From: an uncultured Ruminococcus sp. | GTDB lineage: Bacteria; Bacillota; Clostridia; Oscillospirales; Ruminococcaceae | DNA length: 10,183 nucleotides | NCBI GenBank assembly: GCA_937898375.1 | Contig: CALEJX010000309.1 | Location: 1 to 10,183 of the forward strand | Direction: 5' to 3' | Part shown: piece by piece, positions 1 through 5,484 of the stretch | Numbering within the stretch: the stretch's first letter is position 1 | Layout: each line of letters begins with the position of its first letter | The notes under the pieces: model-generated | Seen by the model: the letters and a program-made list of their open reading frames with translations, nothing else | Told to the model about the DNA's origin: nothing | The model's database searches: none | Translations under genes and position numbers: made by a program

Positions 1-3
1 TAT

Positions 4-35
4 GTAGGGGCGAACAGCGTTCGCCCGTTATTTGG
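4..35 (+). repeat. Palindromic repeat copy A (left arm of the pair around the transporter)
   Basis: The core GGGCGAAC (8-15) and GTTCGCCC (19-26) form a perfect 8-bp inverted repeat with a 3-base loop. The outer end reads GTAGGGGCGA. Bases 4-35 match the reverse complement of 1033-1064 at 31 of 32 positions, and similarity runs to about 39 with one extra G. It belongs to a family with copies at 55-75, 1033-1064, 3553-3576 and 3621-3644. What it does is unknown; an RNA hairpin or a non-autonomous mobile repeat are both possible. Confidence 0.85.
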
Positions 36-54
36 GCGTTTTTCGACAGTCTCA

Positions 55-75
55 GGCGACCTCAGGTCGCCCGCT
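55..75 (+). repeat. Palindromic repeat copy B (partial outer end)
   Basis: GGCGACC (55-61) and GGTCGCC (65-71) form a 7-bp inverted repeat with a TCA loop, followed by CGC and a T-run (75-80). The core resembles copy D at 3557-3575, but the outer GTAGGG end is degenerate here. The T-run after the hairpin could make it a rightward rho-independent terminator for a gene left of the window, but no such gene is visible. Confidence 0.65.
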
Positions 76-101
76 TTTTTCTGCAAACTATCTGATACCA
101 A

Positions 102-135
102 AAAACGTCGGACGAATTAAAACGCCCGACGTTTT
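102..135 (-). terminator. Bidirectional hairpin terminator after the DMT transporter
   Basis: AAAACGTCGG (102-111) pairs perfectly with CCGACGTTTT (126-135). The stem lies 10 bases past the stop codon of the minus-strand transporter and is followed by a T-run when read leftward. Read rightward it is followed by TTTTATTTTT, so it could stop transcription from either side. Confidence 0.85.
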
Positions 136-145
136 ATTTTTAACT

Positions 146-979
146 TTAACAAATTTGAAATCCTATTATACCAACCATACAAATAACGCTTCCGATAAAC
201 CTGAGCTTTGTGATAGGCTCTTTTCTTATGAGCGCTATAACAAACAGCGAGCACAGTATCATAGGCTGGATAAATGACGCACTCGCAAGGCTCACCGCAA
301 TAACAGCGTTCTCCGCAAGAAGACCTGCCACATTCGGGATCTTTGTAAGCACGACCACCCATGCGCCCTTTTGATTTTTCCTGAATATCTCCAAAGGCTT
401 CGCCCTAGGCAGAAGTATGATAGCCATAAGTATAAGCGCAAAAAACAGTGCCATAGTTGATGATATGTAATTCTCCGACGCTCTTACAACTATGCCGTAG
501 CCGTATCTTGCCAAGAGATAGAACACCAGAGGAACAACTATCCTGCGGTAATTTATATTTCCGCTGTCCGTTCTGCCTGATTTTGCGATAAAAACAAGTC
601 CTGCAACAGTAAGCACGATAAAAAGAAACTTGAAAATGCTCGGCTTTTCCCCAAGGAAAATATCCGTTGCATAGGACATAAACAGTGTGATACCAAGCCA
701 AGCTTTAAGCTCAAAGGCTGATATCTCGTCAAGGATAATAGCCGAAAGCTTAAATTCAAGTATCTTTGACAAGCAAAGCAGACCTATCGCCGCAAATGAT
801 TGCCAGCTGAGTGTGATAGTCCTGTCAAGAAAAGGCAAACAGCAAGCCATGAAAACAGCCGTTGCCGCCGCCATTAAAAAGCCAAGCTCGTCGCCGTTGA
901 ATTTTGCCGTTGAAACGGCGTACTTGTCGCTAAGTGAGCATATTGTGTAGCACACAACTACAAGTATAAGCAAAAACAT
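146..979 (-). CDS. EamA/DMT-superfamily transporter, ten predicted membrane helices
   Basis: This 277-residue, very hydrophobic protein is probably an integral membrane transporter of the drug/metabolite transporter superfamily. About ten helices are visible (roughly residues 1-17, 32-50, 62-83, 88-108, 115-133, 147-165, 172-192, 208-228, 230-251 and 256-276). The usual EamA signature of an acidic FLGEK turn closing helix 4 (residues 108-112) followed by a glycine-containing helix 5 is present. The length is slightly below the usual 290-310. The start is preceded by AAGGAAG (990-996), ten bases upstream. The substrate cannot be told from sequence. The gene stands alone: a terminator follows it, a likely terminator of the upstream pair lies at 1065-1090, and inverted copies of a palindromic repeat flank the unit. 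I find no good promoter between 980 and 1064. Confidence 0.82.
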   Translation of the reverse strand: MFLLILVVVCYTICSLSDKYAVSTAKFNGDELGFLMAAATAVFMACCLPFLDRTITLSWQSFAAIGLLCLSKILEFKLSAIILDEISAFELKAWLGITLFMSYATDIFLGEKPSIFKFLFIVLTVAGLVFIAKSGRTDSGNINYRRIVVPLVFYLLARYGYGIVVRASENYISSTMALFFALILMAIILLPRAKPLEIFRKNQKGAWVVVLTKIPNVAGLLAENAVIAVSLASASFIQPMILCSLFVIALIRKEPITKLRFIGSVICMVGIIGFQIC

Positions 980-1013
980 TATTTTTCTTCTTCCTTACTC
1001 TATGATTTTCCTG

Positions 1014-1036
1014 TTGGCGTACATTGCATACGCCAA
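1014..1036. repeat. Inverted repeat upstream of the transporter gene
   Basis: TTGGCGTA (1014-1021) and TACGCCAA (1029-1036) form a perfect 8-bp inverted repeat with a 7-base loop. It abuts repeat copy C and lies in the 5' leader of the minus-strand transporter gene. It may be an extension of the repeat element or a leader hairpin. No T-run follows it, so it is not an obvious terminator. Confidence 0.6.
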
Positions 1037-1064
1037 ATAACGGGCGAACACTGTTCGCCCCTAC
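1033..1064 (-). repeat. Palindromic repeat copy C (right arm, inverted to copy A)
   Basis: The core GGGCGAAC (1042-1049) and GTTCGCCC (1053-1060) has a 3-base loop, and the outer end on the right reads CCCCTAC. The whole unit is the inverted partner of 4-35 with one mismatch. Together A and C bracket the transporter gene and its terminator. Confidence 0.85.
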
Positions 1065-1090
1065 AAAAAAGCCGATCTATCAGCCCTTTT
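1065..1090 (-). terminator. Compact terminator overlapping the stop of the 167-residue gene
   Basis: Read on the minus strand, 1080-1090 pairs with 1065-1075 around a TAGA loop. There are eleven contiguous pairs, three of them G-U, ending in six T residues. The stop codon (1080-1082) is inside the stem. It would separate the CorC/HlyC pair from the transporter downstream. The wobble pairs keep confidence moderate. Confidence 0.5.
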
Positions 1091-1583
1091 TATTTTTAAC
1101 AATCCTTACCACCGCAAGAATACCAAGTATCACCGAGAACAGCGTTGCAATAGCAAGGCATATCCAGCTTGCATACTGACTTTGTACAAATTCGTTCTGC
1201 GATTGGCTTCCTATAAGAGTGTCTACCCCCGACTGCGAACCTAGCGCCGAGAACAGTATTATAAACGCCATTCTAACGTTCATTACACAGGCTATCACAT
1301 TGTAAATATGCACTATTCCCTGCAAAAGACACACTCCGCAATCGTCTTTTACATAGCTTTTCACACCAAGCACTGCACATATGAGCGACACTGCCGTGTA
1401 AATAACAAACGCCGCAAAAAGCACTATCGTAGGCACTTTTGCCCCCTCGGTTTTAACTATCATGCTCATAAGCCCTGCCATACAGCCCATGAACACCGCC
1501 GCTGCCGCAAACCCTGCAACAGCCCATTTTCTGTATAAAAGTTCTGACTTTTTTATCTGCTCTTTCTTTATCTGCTTAGGCAT
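1080..1583 (-). CDS. Four-helix membrane protein of unknown function, coupled to the CorC/HlyC gene
   Basis: I do not recognise this 167-residue protein. It has a basic cytoplasmic N-terminus (residues 1-19, rich in Lys), four hydrophobic helices (about 20-42, 52-74, 89-112 and 140-162) and a short basic tail. The loop at 113-139 is Ser/Gln rich and probably extracytoplasmic. Cysteines at 82 and 85 lie in the loop before helix 3. Its ATG overlaps the stop of the upstream gene by 8 bases (ATGCCTAA), and GGAGG (1590-1594) sits 6 bases before it, so translation is probably coupled. A partner role for the CorC/HlyC-type protein is a reasonable inference from this coupling, not something the sequence shows. 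Confidence 0.8.
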   Translation of the reverse strand: MPKQIKKEQIKKSELLYRKWAVAGFAAAAVFMGCMAGLMSMIVKTEGAKVPTIVLFAAFVIYTAVSLICAVLGVKSYVKDDCGVCLLQGIVHIYNVIACVMNVRMAFIILFSALGSQSGVDTLIGSQSQNEFVQSQYASWICLAIATLFSVILGILAVVRIVKNKKG

Positions 1584-2844
1584 TTTCTTCCTCCGCCTTC
1601 TTGTTTTTAAGCTCCTCCTCGGATATCTTGAAACGTATCCTGTCTATTTTCTGCTCGTCCTCCATTTTTATGGTCATTTCAAAAGGCGGACAGCTTATAG
1701 TTTCGTTCTGCTCAGGAAGCCTGTCGAGCATATCCATTATCCAGCCGCCGAGAGAAGTTCTGTCCGTTTCGATAGTGTCCTCCGGCAGACCTATCCTCTC
1801 GAGAAAATCAGAAACCGAAAGCTCCGCCGACGCTTCGTAAACGCCGTCGCTTATTTTCACAAGAGAGGTGTCCTCCTCGTCGCTCTCGTCATATATCTCG
1901 CCCACAAGCTCCTCTATGATATCCTCAAGAGTACAAATACCCTCCGTGCCGCCGTATTGGTCAAGCACCACCGCCATATGCACCTTTTTACGCTGCATCT
2001 GCTTCAATATCTCAGATATCTTGCGGTTTTCAGTTATGTAAAGGGGCTTGTTCATTATAAGGCTTATGTCCGTCTTTCCTTTTAGATACATTTCAAAGAA
2101 ATCAGATTGGTGGATAAGCCCCACAATGTGGTCTATATCCTTGTCATACACAGGAAGCCTTGAAAACTTTGTCTGCACAAAACGCTTTTTTATGCTCTCC
2201 ATATCCTCGTGAAGCTCAACGCCCTCGATATTTACTCTCGGCACAAGTATCTCGCTTATGGTTATTTCGTCAAAGTCAAGCGCCGAACGCACAAGCTCAG
2301 ACTCCTGCTTTTCAAGCACGCCCTCGTCCTGTATCTCGTCTATTATATATTTAAGCTCTTCCTCAGTAACAGACGGCTCGCTGTTCTTACTGCCCACAAG
2401 CTTTGAAACGCCGCTTTTTATGCCCATAAAAATAGCCGTGATAGGCGTGATAATGAACATGAATGCAGAAAGCGGAGCCGCCATAAGAATAGAAAACTTC
2501 TCGGCGTTCTCTTTTGCGAGGCTCTTAGGCAAAATTTCTCCGAAAATAAGCACAAGCACTGTCATGACTATGGTGGCGATACCAACGCTTCCCTTGCCGA
2601 ACTTCTCAGTAAAAAGCACCGTCGCAATAGAAGATGAAGAAATGTTCACAACATTGTTTCCCACAAGAATGGCAGTGAGCGCCTTGTCAAAATTATCGCA
2701 TATGTTCATTGCTTTCTTTGCGGACTTGTTTCCGTCGTCGGCAAGCTTTTTCAGCCTTATCCTGTTGCAGGAAGAAAACGCCGTCTCCGTTGCGGAACAA
2801 ATAGCAGAGAGCATAAGAAGCACAGCGATGATAACAACTTTCAT
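1576..2844 (-). CDS. CNNM/CorC-HlyC family membrane protein (putative divalent-cation transporter)
   Basis: This 422-residue protein has the standard layout of the hemolysin C/CorC family. An N-terminal DUF21/CNNM membrane domain (residues 1 to about 150) carries the family-type SATETAFSS (17-25) and GEILPKSLAKENAEK (102-116). A pair of CBS domains follows (about 198-320, including ILVPRVNIEG and VVLDQYGGTEGICTLEDIIEE). The C-terminal CorC_HlyC domain spans about 327-408. Members are linked to magnesium or cobalt efflux and homeostasis, the CBS pair binding adenine nucleotides; the 'hemolysin' name is historical. The start is supported by AAAGGA (2857-2862), 12 bases upstream, a slightly long spacing. 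The last residues are a charged Lys/Glu tail. It is the first gene of a two-gene unit read from the promoter at 2941-2969. Confidence 0.92.
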   Translation of the reverse strand: MKVVIIAVLLMLSAICSATETAFSSCNRIRLKKLADDGNKSAKKAMNICDNFDKALTAILVGNNVVNISSSSIATVLFTEKFGKGSVGIATIVMTVLVLIFGEILPKSLAKENAEKFSILMAAPLSAFMFIITPITAIFMGIKSGVSKLVGSKNSEPSVTEEELKYIIDEIQDEGVLEKQESELVRSALDFDEITISEILVPRVNIEGVELHEDMESIKKRFVQTKFSRLPVYDKDIDHIVGLIHQSDFFEMYLKGKTDISLIMNKPLYITENRKISEILKQMQRKKVHMAVVLDQYGGTEGICTLEDIIEELVGEIYDESDEEDTSLVKISDGVYEASAELSVSDFLERIGLPEDTIETDRTSLGGWIMDMLDRLPEQNETISCPPFEMTIKMEDEQKIDRIRFKISEEELKNKKAEEENA

Positions 2845-2940
2845 AAAAATAAATTATCCTTTCAAATCAGAGTATGTTTTTGTTACCTTAATTATAAAAA
2901 TAGCACTAAAGGCTATCCCAAAAACTGATTACATATAGCT

Positions 2941-2969
2941 ATCATAACATATTTTTTAACTAATTGCAA
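2941..2969 (-). promoter_or_regulatory. Sigma-A-type promoter of the CorC/HlyC gene pair
   Basis: On the minus strand, TTGCAA (2964-2969) and TATGAT (2941-2946) are separated by exactly 17 bases. Transcription would begin near 2934, leaving a leader of about 90 bases before the ATG at 2844. Confidence 0.7.
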
Positions 2970-2980
2970 CAGTATTGTTG
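2967..2980. promoter_or_regulatory. Inverted repeat between the divergent promoters, possible operator
   Basis: CAACA (2967-2971) and TGTTG (2976-2980) form a perfect dyad with a 4-base centre. The dyad overlaps the -35 elements of both divergent promoters (2964-2969 and 2978-2983), so one bound regulator could affect both genes. The arms are short and chance is possible. Confidence 0.35.
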
Positions 2981-3006
2981 AAAAATCAGTGTAAAAGAGT
3001 TATAAT
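2978..3006 (+). promoter_or_regulatory. Sigma-A-type promoter of the GtrA-family gene
   Basis: TTGAAA (2978-2983), 17 bases, then a perfect TATAAT (3001-3006). Transcription would begin near 3013, about 40 bases before the start codon. Confidence 0.8.
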
Positions 3007-3053
3007 ATTCATTATGTTCATAATATTCATATGCACAAAAGGAGATAACAGAA

Positions 3054-3539
3054 ATGGCAAAGAAAGATAAGGACATTTTCGACAAAATAATGGACTGGAA
3101 GATATTTGGCTGGTTTCGGCCATTTTACGTCAAGAACAAAGAAATGCTTTTGTATCTGTTTTTCGGCGTACTCACCACCGCAGTTAGCTTTGTGACCGCA
3201 GGCATTTCAAAAGTGCTTTTAGAGCAGGCAGGCGTAGGCAAGGGCGGCGTTTCCACCACAAGCACTGTCATATCATGGATATGCGCAGTAACATTTGCAT
3301 ACATAACAAACAGGATATGGGTATTCGAGTCTGAAGCAGAGGGCAAAAAGGCGATAATCTCCGAAGCGGCTTCATTTTACGGCGGCAGGATATTCACACT
3401 TCTTGTGGAAATGTTCATGATGTGGCTCGGCTACTCACTTCTCAGTTTCAACTATTGGGTAACAAAGATAGTTGCAAACGTTGTGGTGCTGATACTCAAC
3501 TATGTTATCAGCAAGCTTGTGGTTTTCAGAAAGAAATAA
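3054..3539 (+). CDS. GtrA-family membrane protein
   Basis: This 161-residue protein fits the GtrA/DPMS-type family, small four-helix proteins often involved in moving or handling polyprenyl-linked sugars for cell-surface glycans. The helices are at about residues 30-52, 69-88, 108-130 and 136-158. Two family-type boundaries are visible: AYITNRIWVF (82-91) ending helix 2 and NYVISKLVVF (149-158) ending helix 4. A 29-residue basic, aromatic N-terminal extension precedes helix 1. The start has AAAAGGAG (3037-3044) 9 bases upstream. It is a single-gene unit between its own promoter and the terminator at 3666-3698, with no glycosyltransferase next to it, so its substrate cannot be inferred from context. 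Confidence 0.85.
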   Translation: MAKKDKDIFDKIMDWKIFGWFRPFYVKNKEMLLYLFFGVLTTAVSFVTAGISKVLLEQAGVGKGGVSTTSTVISWICAVTFAYITNRIWVFESEAEGKKAIISEAASFYGGRIFTLLVEMFMMWLGYSLLSFNYWVTKIVANVVVLILNYVISKLVVFRKK

Positions 3540-3552
3540 GAGCGCAATTCAT

Positions 3553-3644
3553 GTAGGGGCGACCTGAGGTCGCCCGCCACTTTGCATTTTACAAACCAAC
3601 AAAAAGCTCACAAAAAAAAACGGGCGAACAATGTTCGCCCCTAC
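3553..3644. repeat. Paired inverted palindromic repeats (copies D and E), MITE- or REPIN-like
   Basis: Copy D has GGGCGACC (3557-3564) and GGTCGCCC (3568-3575). Copy E has GGGCGAAC (3622-3629) and GTTCGCCC (3633-3640). The outer ends GTAGGGGCGA (3553-3562) and TCGCCCCTAC (3635-3644) are exact inverted repeats, so the 92-bp unit is a hairpin pair with about 44 bases between the arms. No open reading frame lies inside and I see no flanking target duplication. The arrangement matches that of A and C around the transporter gene. Confidence 0.8.
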
Positions 3645-3665
3645 CCCAAAATAACACATACATAA

Positions 3666-3698
3666 AAAAGCTGTCAACGTTATCTGCTGACAGCTTTT
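3666..3698. terminator. Bidirectional terminator between convergent genes
   Basis: AAAAGCTGTCA (3666-3676) pairs perfectly with TGACAGCTTTT (3688-3698) around an 11-base loop. T-runs follow on both strands. It serves the GtrA-family gene from the left and the small membrane protein gene (3736-4029) from the right. Confidence 0.85.
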
Positions 3699-3714
3699 AT
3701 TTGTTACCATACTC

Positions 3715-3734
3715 AGGTTGCCACGTTGCAACCT
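3715..3734. repeat. Small perfect hairpin next to a stop codon
   Basis: AGGTTGC (3715-3721) and GCAACCT (3728-3734) form a 7-bp stem with a 6-base loop, ending one base from the stop codon of the minus-strand gene at 3736. There is no T-run. It may protect the mRNA 3' end or be a remnant repeat. Confidence 0.5.
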
Positions 3735-3735
3735 A

Positions 3736-4029
3736 CTAATCTCTGTACATAAGCGTGACCGCCATGCCGTTTATCACACCCACTACCACTCCGCACACAA
3801 CGAAAAATACCTTGATAGGCAAATCAAGCAGCAGTGAGATAAGTCCGAACACGATAACGAACGCCATTGCTCCGCCTATCTGCACCAAAAACTTTCTTTT
3901 CACGAGAATAGGAAAACGCTCCGCAAGCTTTGCGGTCTTGTTGCCCTTGTGGTCTATTATCCTGTAAATAAGCTGAGTCAGCGCCATTGGTATGCCTATG
4001 AATAAAATTGCTGTTACGAGTTTGTCCAT
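3736..4029 (-). CDS. Small three-helix membrane protein of unknown function
   Basis: This 97-residue protein is unrecognised. It has three hydrophobic helices (about residues 2-25, 47-69 and 71-94) and a basic segment between helices 1 and 2 (27-47, including DHKGNKTAKLAERF), probably cytoplasmic. A start 15 bases further upstream (4044) is open in frame, but it lacks a ribosome binding site. The sequence between the two ATGs contains GGAGGA (4037-4042), 7 bases before the ATG at 4029, so I chose the shorter form. The gene follows the serA terminator, and no strong promoter is visible in the short gap (4045-4074), so it may depend partly on read-through from the serine operon. Confidence 0.72.
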   Translation of the reverse strand: MDKLVTAILFIGIPMALTQLIYRIIDHKGNKTAKLAERFPILVKRKFLVQIGGAMAFVIVFGLISLLLDLPIKVFFVVCGVVVGVINGMAVTLMYRD

Positions 4030-4073
4030 TTTAAATTCCTCCATTTTTCACTTAAATCATAGCTTTTTGTATC

Positions 4074-4114
4074 AAAAAAGGCTACCCAAGACGCAGTTCG
4101 TCCGTGGGCAGCCT
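4074..4114 (-). terminator. Terminator of the serC-serA operon
   Basis: On the minus strand, AGGCTGCCCA (4105-4114) pairs with TGGGTAGCCT (4079-4088), ten pairs with one G-U. An inner GACG/CGTC pairing lies in the loop and a T-run (4074-4078) follows. It lies 34 bases past the serA stop codon. Confidence 0.85.
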
Positions 4115-4147
4115 CATTGCTGCATATAAAATTTCTTTTATCAACAA

Positions 4148-5299
4148 TTAAAGAACTCTTACGCCAACAACGCCCTCGATAGCCTTGAAAGCGTCAGCGT
4201 CAACGTCGCCTGTAACATCGAGCATTGTATAAGCCCAGTCTTTCTTAGACTTGTTCACAAGGTTCTCGATATTTGCGCCCTTGTCAGATACAACAGATGT
4301 GATCTGTGCAATAAGAGCAGGAACGTTCTTATGAAGCACGCAAACAAGGTGGTCGCCTGTCTTAGCAAGCTCAGCATTAGGGAAGTTTACAGAATTTCTG
4401 ATAGTACCCTTTTCGATATAATCAATAAGCTCGTGAGCTGCCATTGTTGCGCAGTTGTCCTCAGACTCAGGTGTAGAAGCGCCAAGGTGTGGAAGAACGA
4501 TAACGTTCTCTTCGCCAAGAACAACATCGTCTGCAAAATCTGTTACATACTTTGCTACCTTGCCGTCCTTGATAGCCTTTACAACAGCCGCACTGTTGAT
4601 AAGCTCGCCTCTTGCAAGATTGATAAGACGAACGCCGTCTTTCATCATTGCTATCTGAGCCTCATCGATAGTGTTCTTTGTGTCAGGTGTGTAAGGAACA
4701 TGGATAGTGATATAATCACTGTTCTTGTAGATATCGTTGATATCAGCTGTTACCTTTACAGCAGGGTCGAGCTGGATAGCTGCGTTTACTGAAAGGAATG
4801 GGTCGTAGCCGATAACGTCCATTCCGAGTGCAACGGCAGCATTTGCGATCTTTCCGCCGATTGCGCCAAGACCGATAACACCGAGCGTCTTGCCCAGTAT
4901 CTCAGGACCTGAGAACTTAGCCTTGCCGCCCTCAACTGTCTTTGGAGCGTCAGGTGTGCCCTTAAGTGAAGCAGCCCATGCGGCAGCTTCTGTTATCTTT
5001 CTTGAAGAAAGAAGTAGCGCACAAATAGCAAGCTCCTTAACAGCGTTTGAGTTAGCGCCAGGAGTGTTGAATACAACGATGCCCTGCTCTGCGCACTTCT
5101 CAACTGGGATATTGTTTACGCCGGCGCCAGCTCTTGCAATAGCAAGCAGGCTCTCAGGCATTTCCATATCGTGCATCTTTGCTGAACGTACCATTATAGC
5201 GGTAGGATTTTCAGCATTGTCGCTTACTGTGTACTTAGCCTTGTCAAAGATATCAGTACCGCAGGCAGCGATCTTATTCAGAGTTAAAATATTATACAT
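4148..5299 (-). CDS. serA: D-3-phosphoglycerate dehydrogenase, short form with C-terminal ACT domain
   Basis: This enzyme oxidises 3-phosphoglycerate to 3-phosphohydroxypyruvate with NAD, the first step of serine synthesis. The 383 residues hold a substrate-binding domain split around the NAD domain. The NAD domain has GLGAIGGKIA (143-152) and D166 in YDPF as the likely ribose-binding acid. R230 in NLARGELI and H271 in PHLGAST match the catalytic Arg and His. A C-terminal ACT domain (about 315-383) probably senses serine. The usual catalytic Glu (as in xxFxxEP) is not present: the loop after DF (254-255) is shortened, and D257 or D258 may substitute. The start at 5299 is chosen because AGAGGT lies 8 bases upstream and homologues begin like this; a longer frame to 5350 overlaps the preceding small gene. 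It is the last gene of the operon, 23 bases after the 53-residue gene. Confidence 0.93.
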   Translation of the reverse strand: MYNILTLNKIAACGTDIFDKAKYTVSDNAENPTAIMVRSAKMHDMEMPESLLAIARAGAGVNNIPVEKCAEQGIVVFNTPGANSNAVKELAICALLLSSRKITEAAAWAASLKGTPDAPKTVEGGKAKFSGPEILGKTLGVIGLGAIGGKIANAAVALGMDVIGYDPFLSVNAAIQLDPAVKVTADINDIYKNSDYITIHVPYTPDTKNTIDEAQIAMMKDGVRLINLARGELINSAAVVKAIKDGKVAKYVTDFADDVVLGEENVIVLPHLGASTPESEDNCATMAAHELIDYIEKGTIRNSVNFPNAELAKTGDHLVCVLHKNVPALIAQITSVVSDKGANIENLVNKSKKDWAYTMLDVTGDVDADAFKAIEGVVGVRVL

Positions 5300-5322
5300 T
5301 TCAATTACCTCTTTCAAATGGT

Positions 5323-5484
5323 TTACGAGATCACTCTGACAAGCAGGCAACCGACTATCACAACGCCAAAGATCACAGCCGCAAGCTTAGCCCTCACGCC
5401 GTTTTTTCTTTGCATTCTTTCACGCCAATCGTCATGCCGCATAGTGTCAAGTGAAGATATCATCTTTAAAAAACGATCAAGCAT
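5323..5484 (-). CDS. 53-residue single-helix membrane protein between serC and serA
   Basis: An intact short frame of 53 codons fills the gap between serC and serA. Its ATG overlaps the serC stop by 8 bases (ATGCTTGA), and GAGG (5491-5494) inside serC sits 6 bases upstream, which is typical of translational coupling. The protein starts MLDRFLKMISSLDTMRHDDW. It then has a very basic stretch (RERMQRKNGVRAK, 21-33) and one hydrophobic helix (about 34-52, AAVIFGVVIVGCLLV) ending at the C-terminus. By the positive-inside rule it would be a tail-anchored protein with a cytoplasmic N-terminus. I do not recognise a family. Sharing the message with two cytosolic serine enzymes suggests a link to serine synthesis, but this is inference. 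Chance cannot be excluded, though coupling, basic-then-hydrophobic layout and tight packing argue for a real gene. Confidence 0.75.
   Translation of the reverse strand: MLDRFLKMISSLDTMRHDDWRERMQRKNGVRAKLAAVIFGVVIVGCLLVRVIS

Noticed and set aside
1..75. CRISPR-like array because of the repeated GGGCGA...TCGCCC units
   Set aside because: The units differ in loop and flanks, are few and alternate in orientation, and spacing is irregular. No cas gene is present.
1462..2085. 207-codon plus-strand frame opposite the CorC/HlyC-type gene
   Set aside because: Antisense to a clearly conserved protein, no ribosome binding site, and composition typical of an antisense shadow.
4030..4044. Upstream ATG of the small membrane protein, adding MEEFK
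   Set aside because: The bases encoding these residues are the GGAGGA ribosome binding site of the next ATG, and there is no site before the first one.
5300..5350. Longer serA start giving 17 extra residues
   Set aside because: The extension overlaps the end of the 53-residue gene, has no ribosome binding site, and is unlike the start of other phosphoglycerate dehydrogenases. The ATG at 5299 has a well-placed site.
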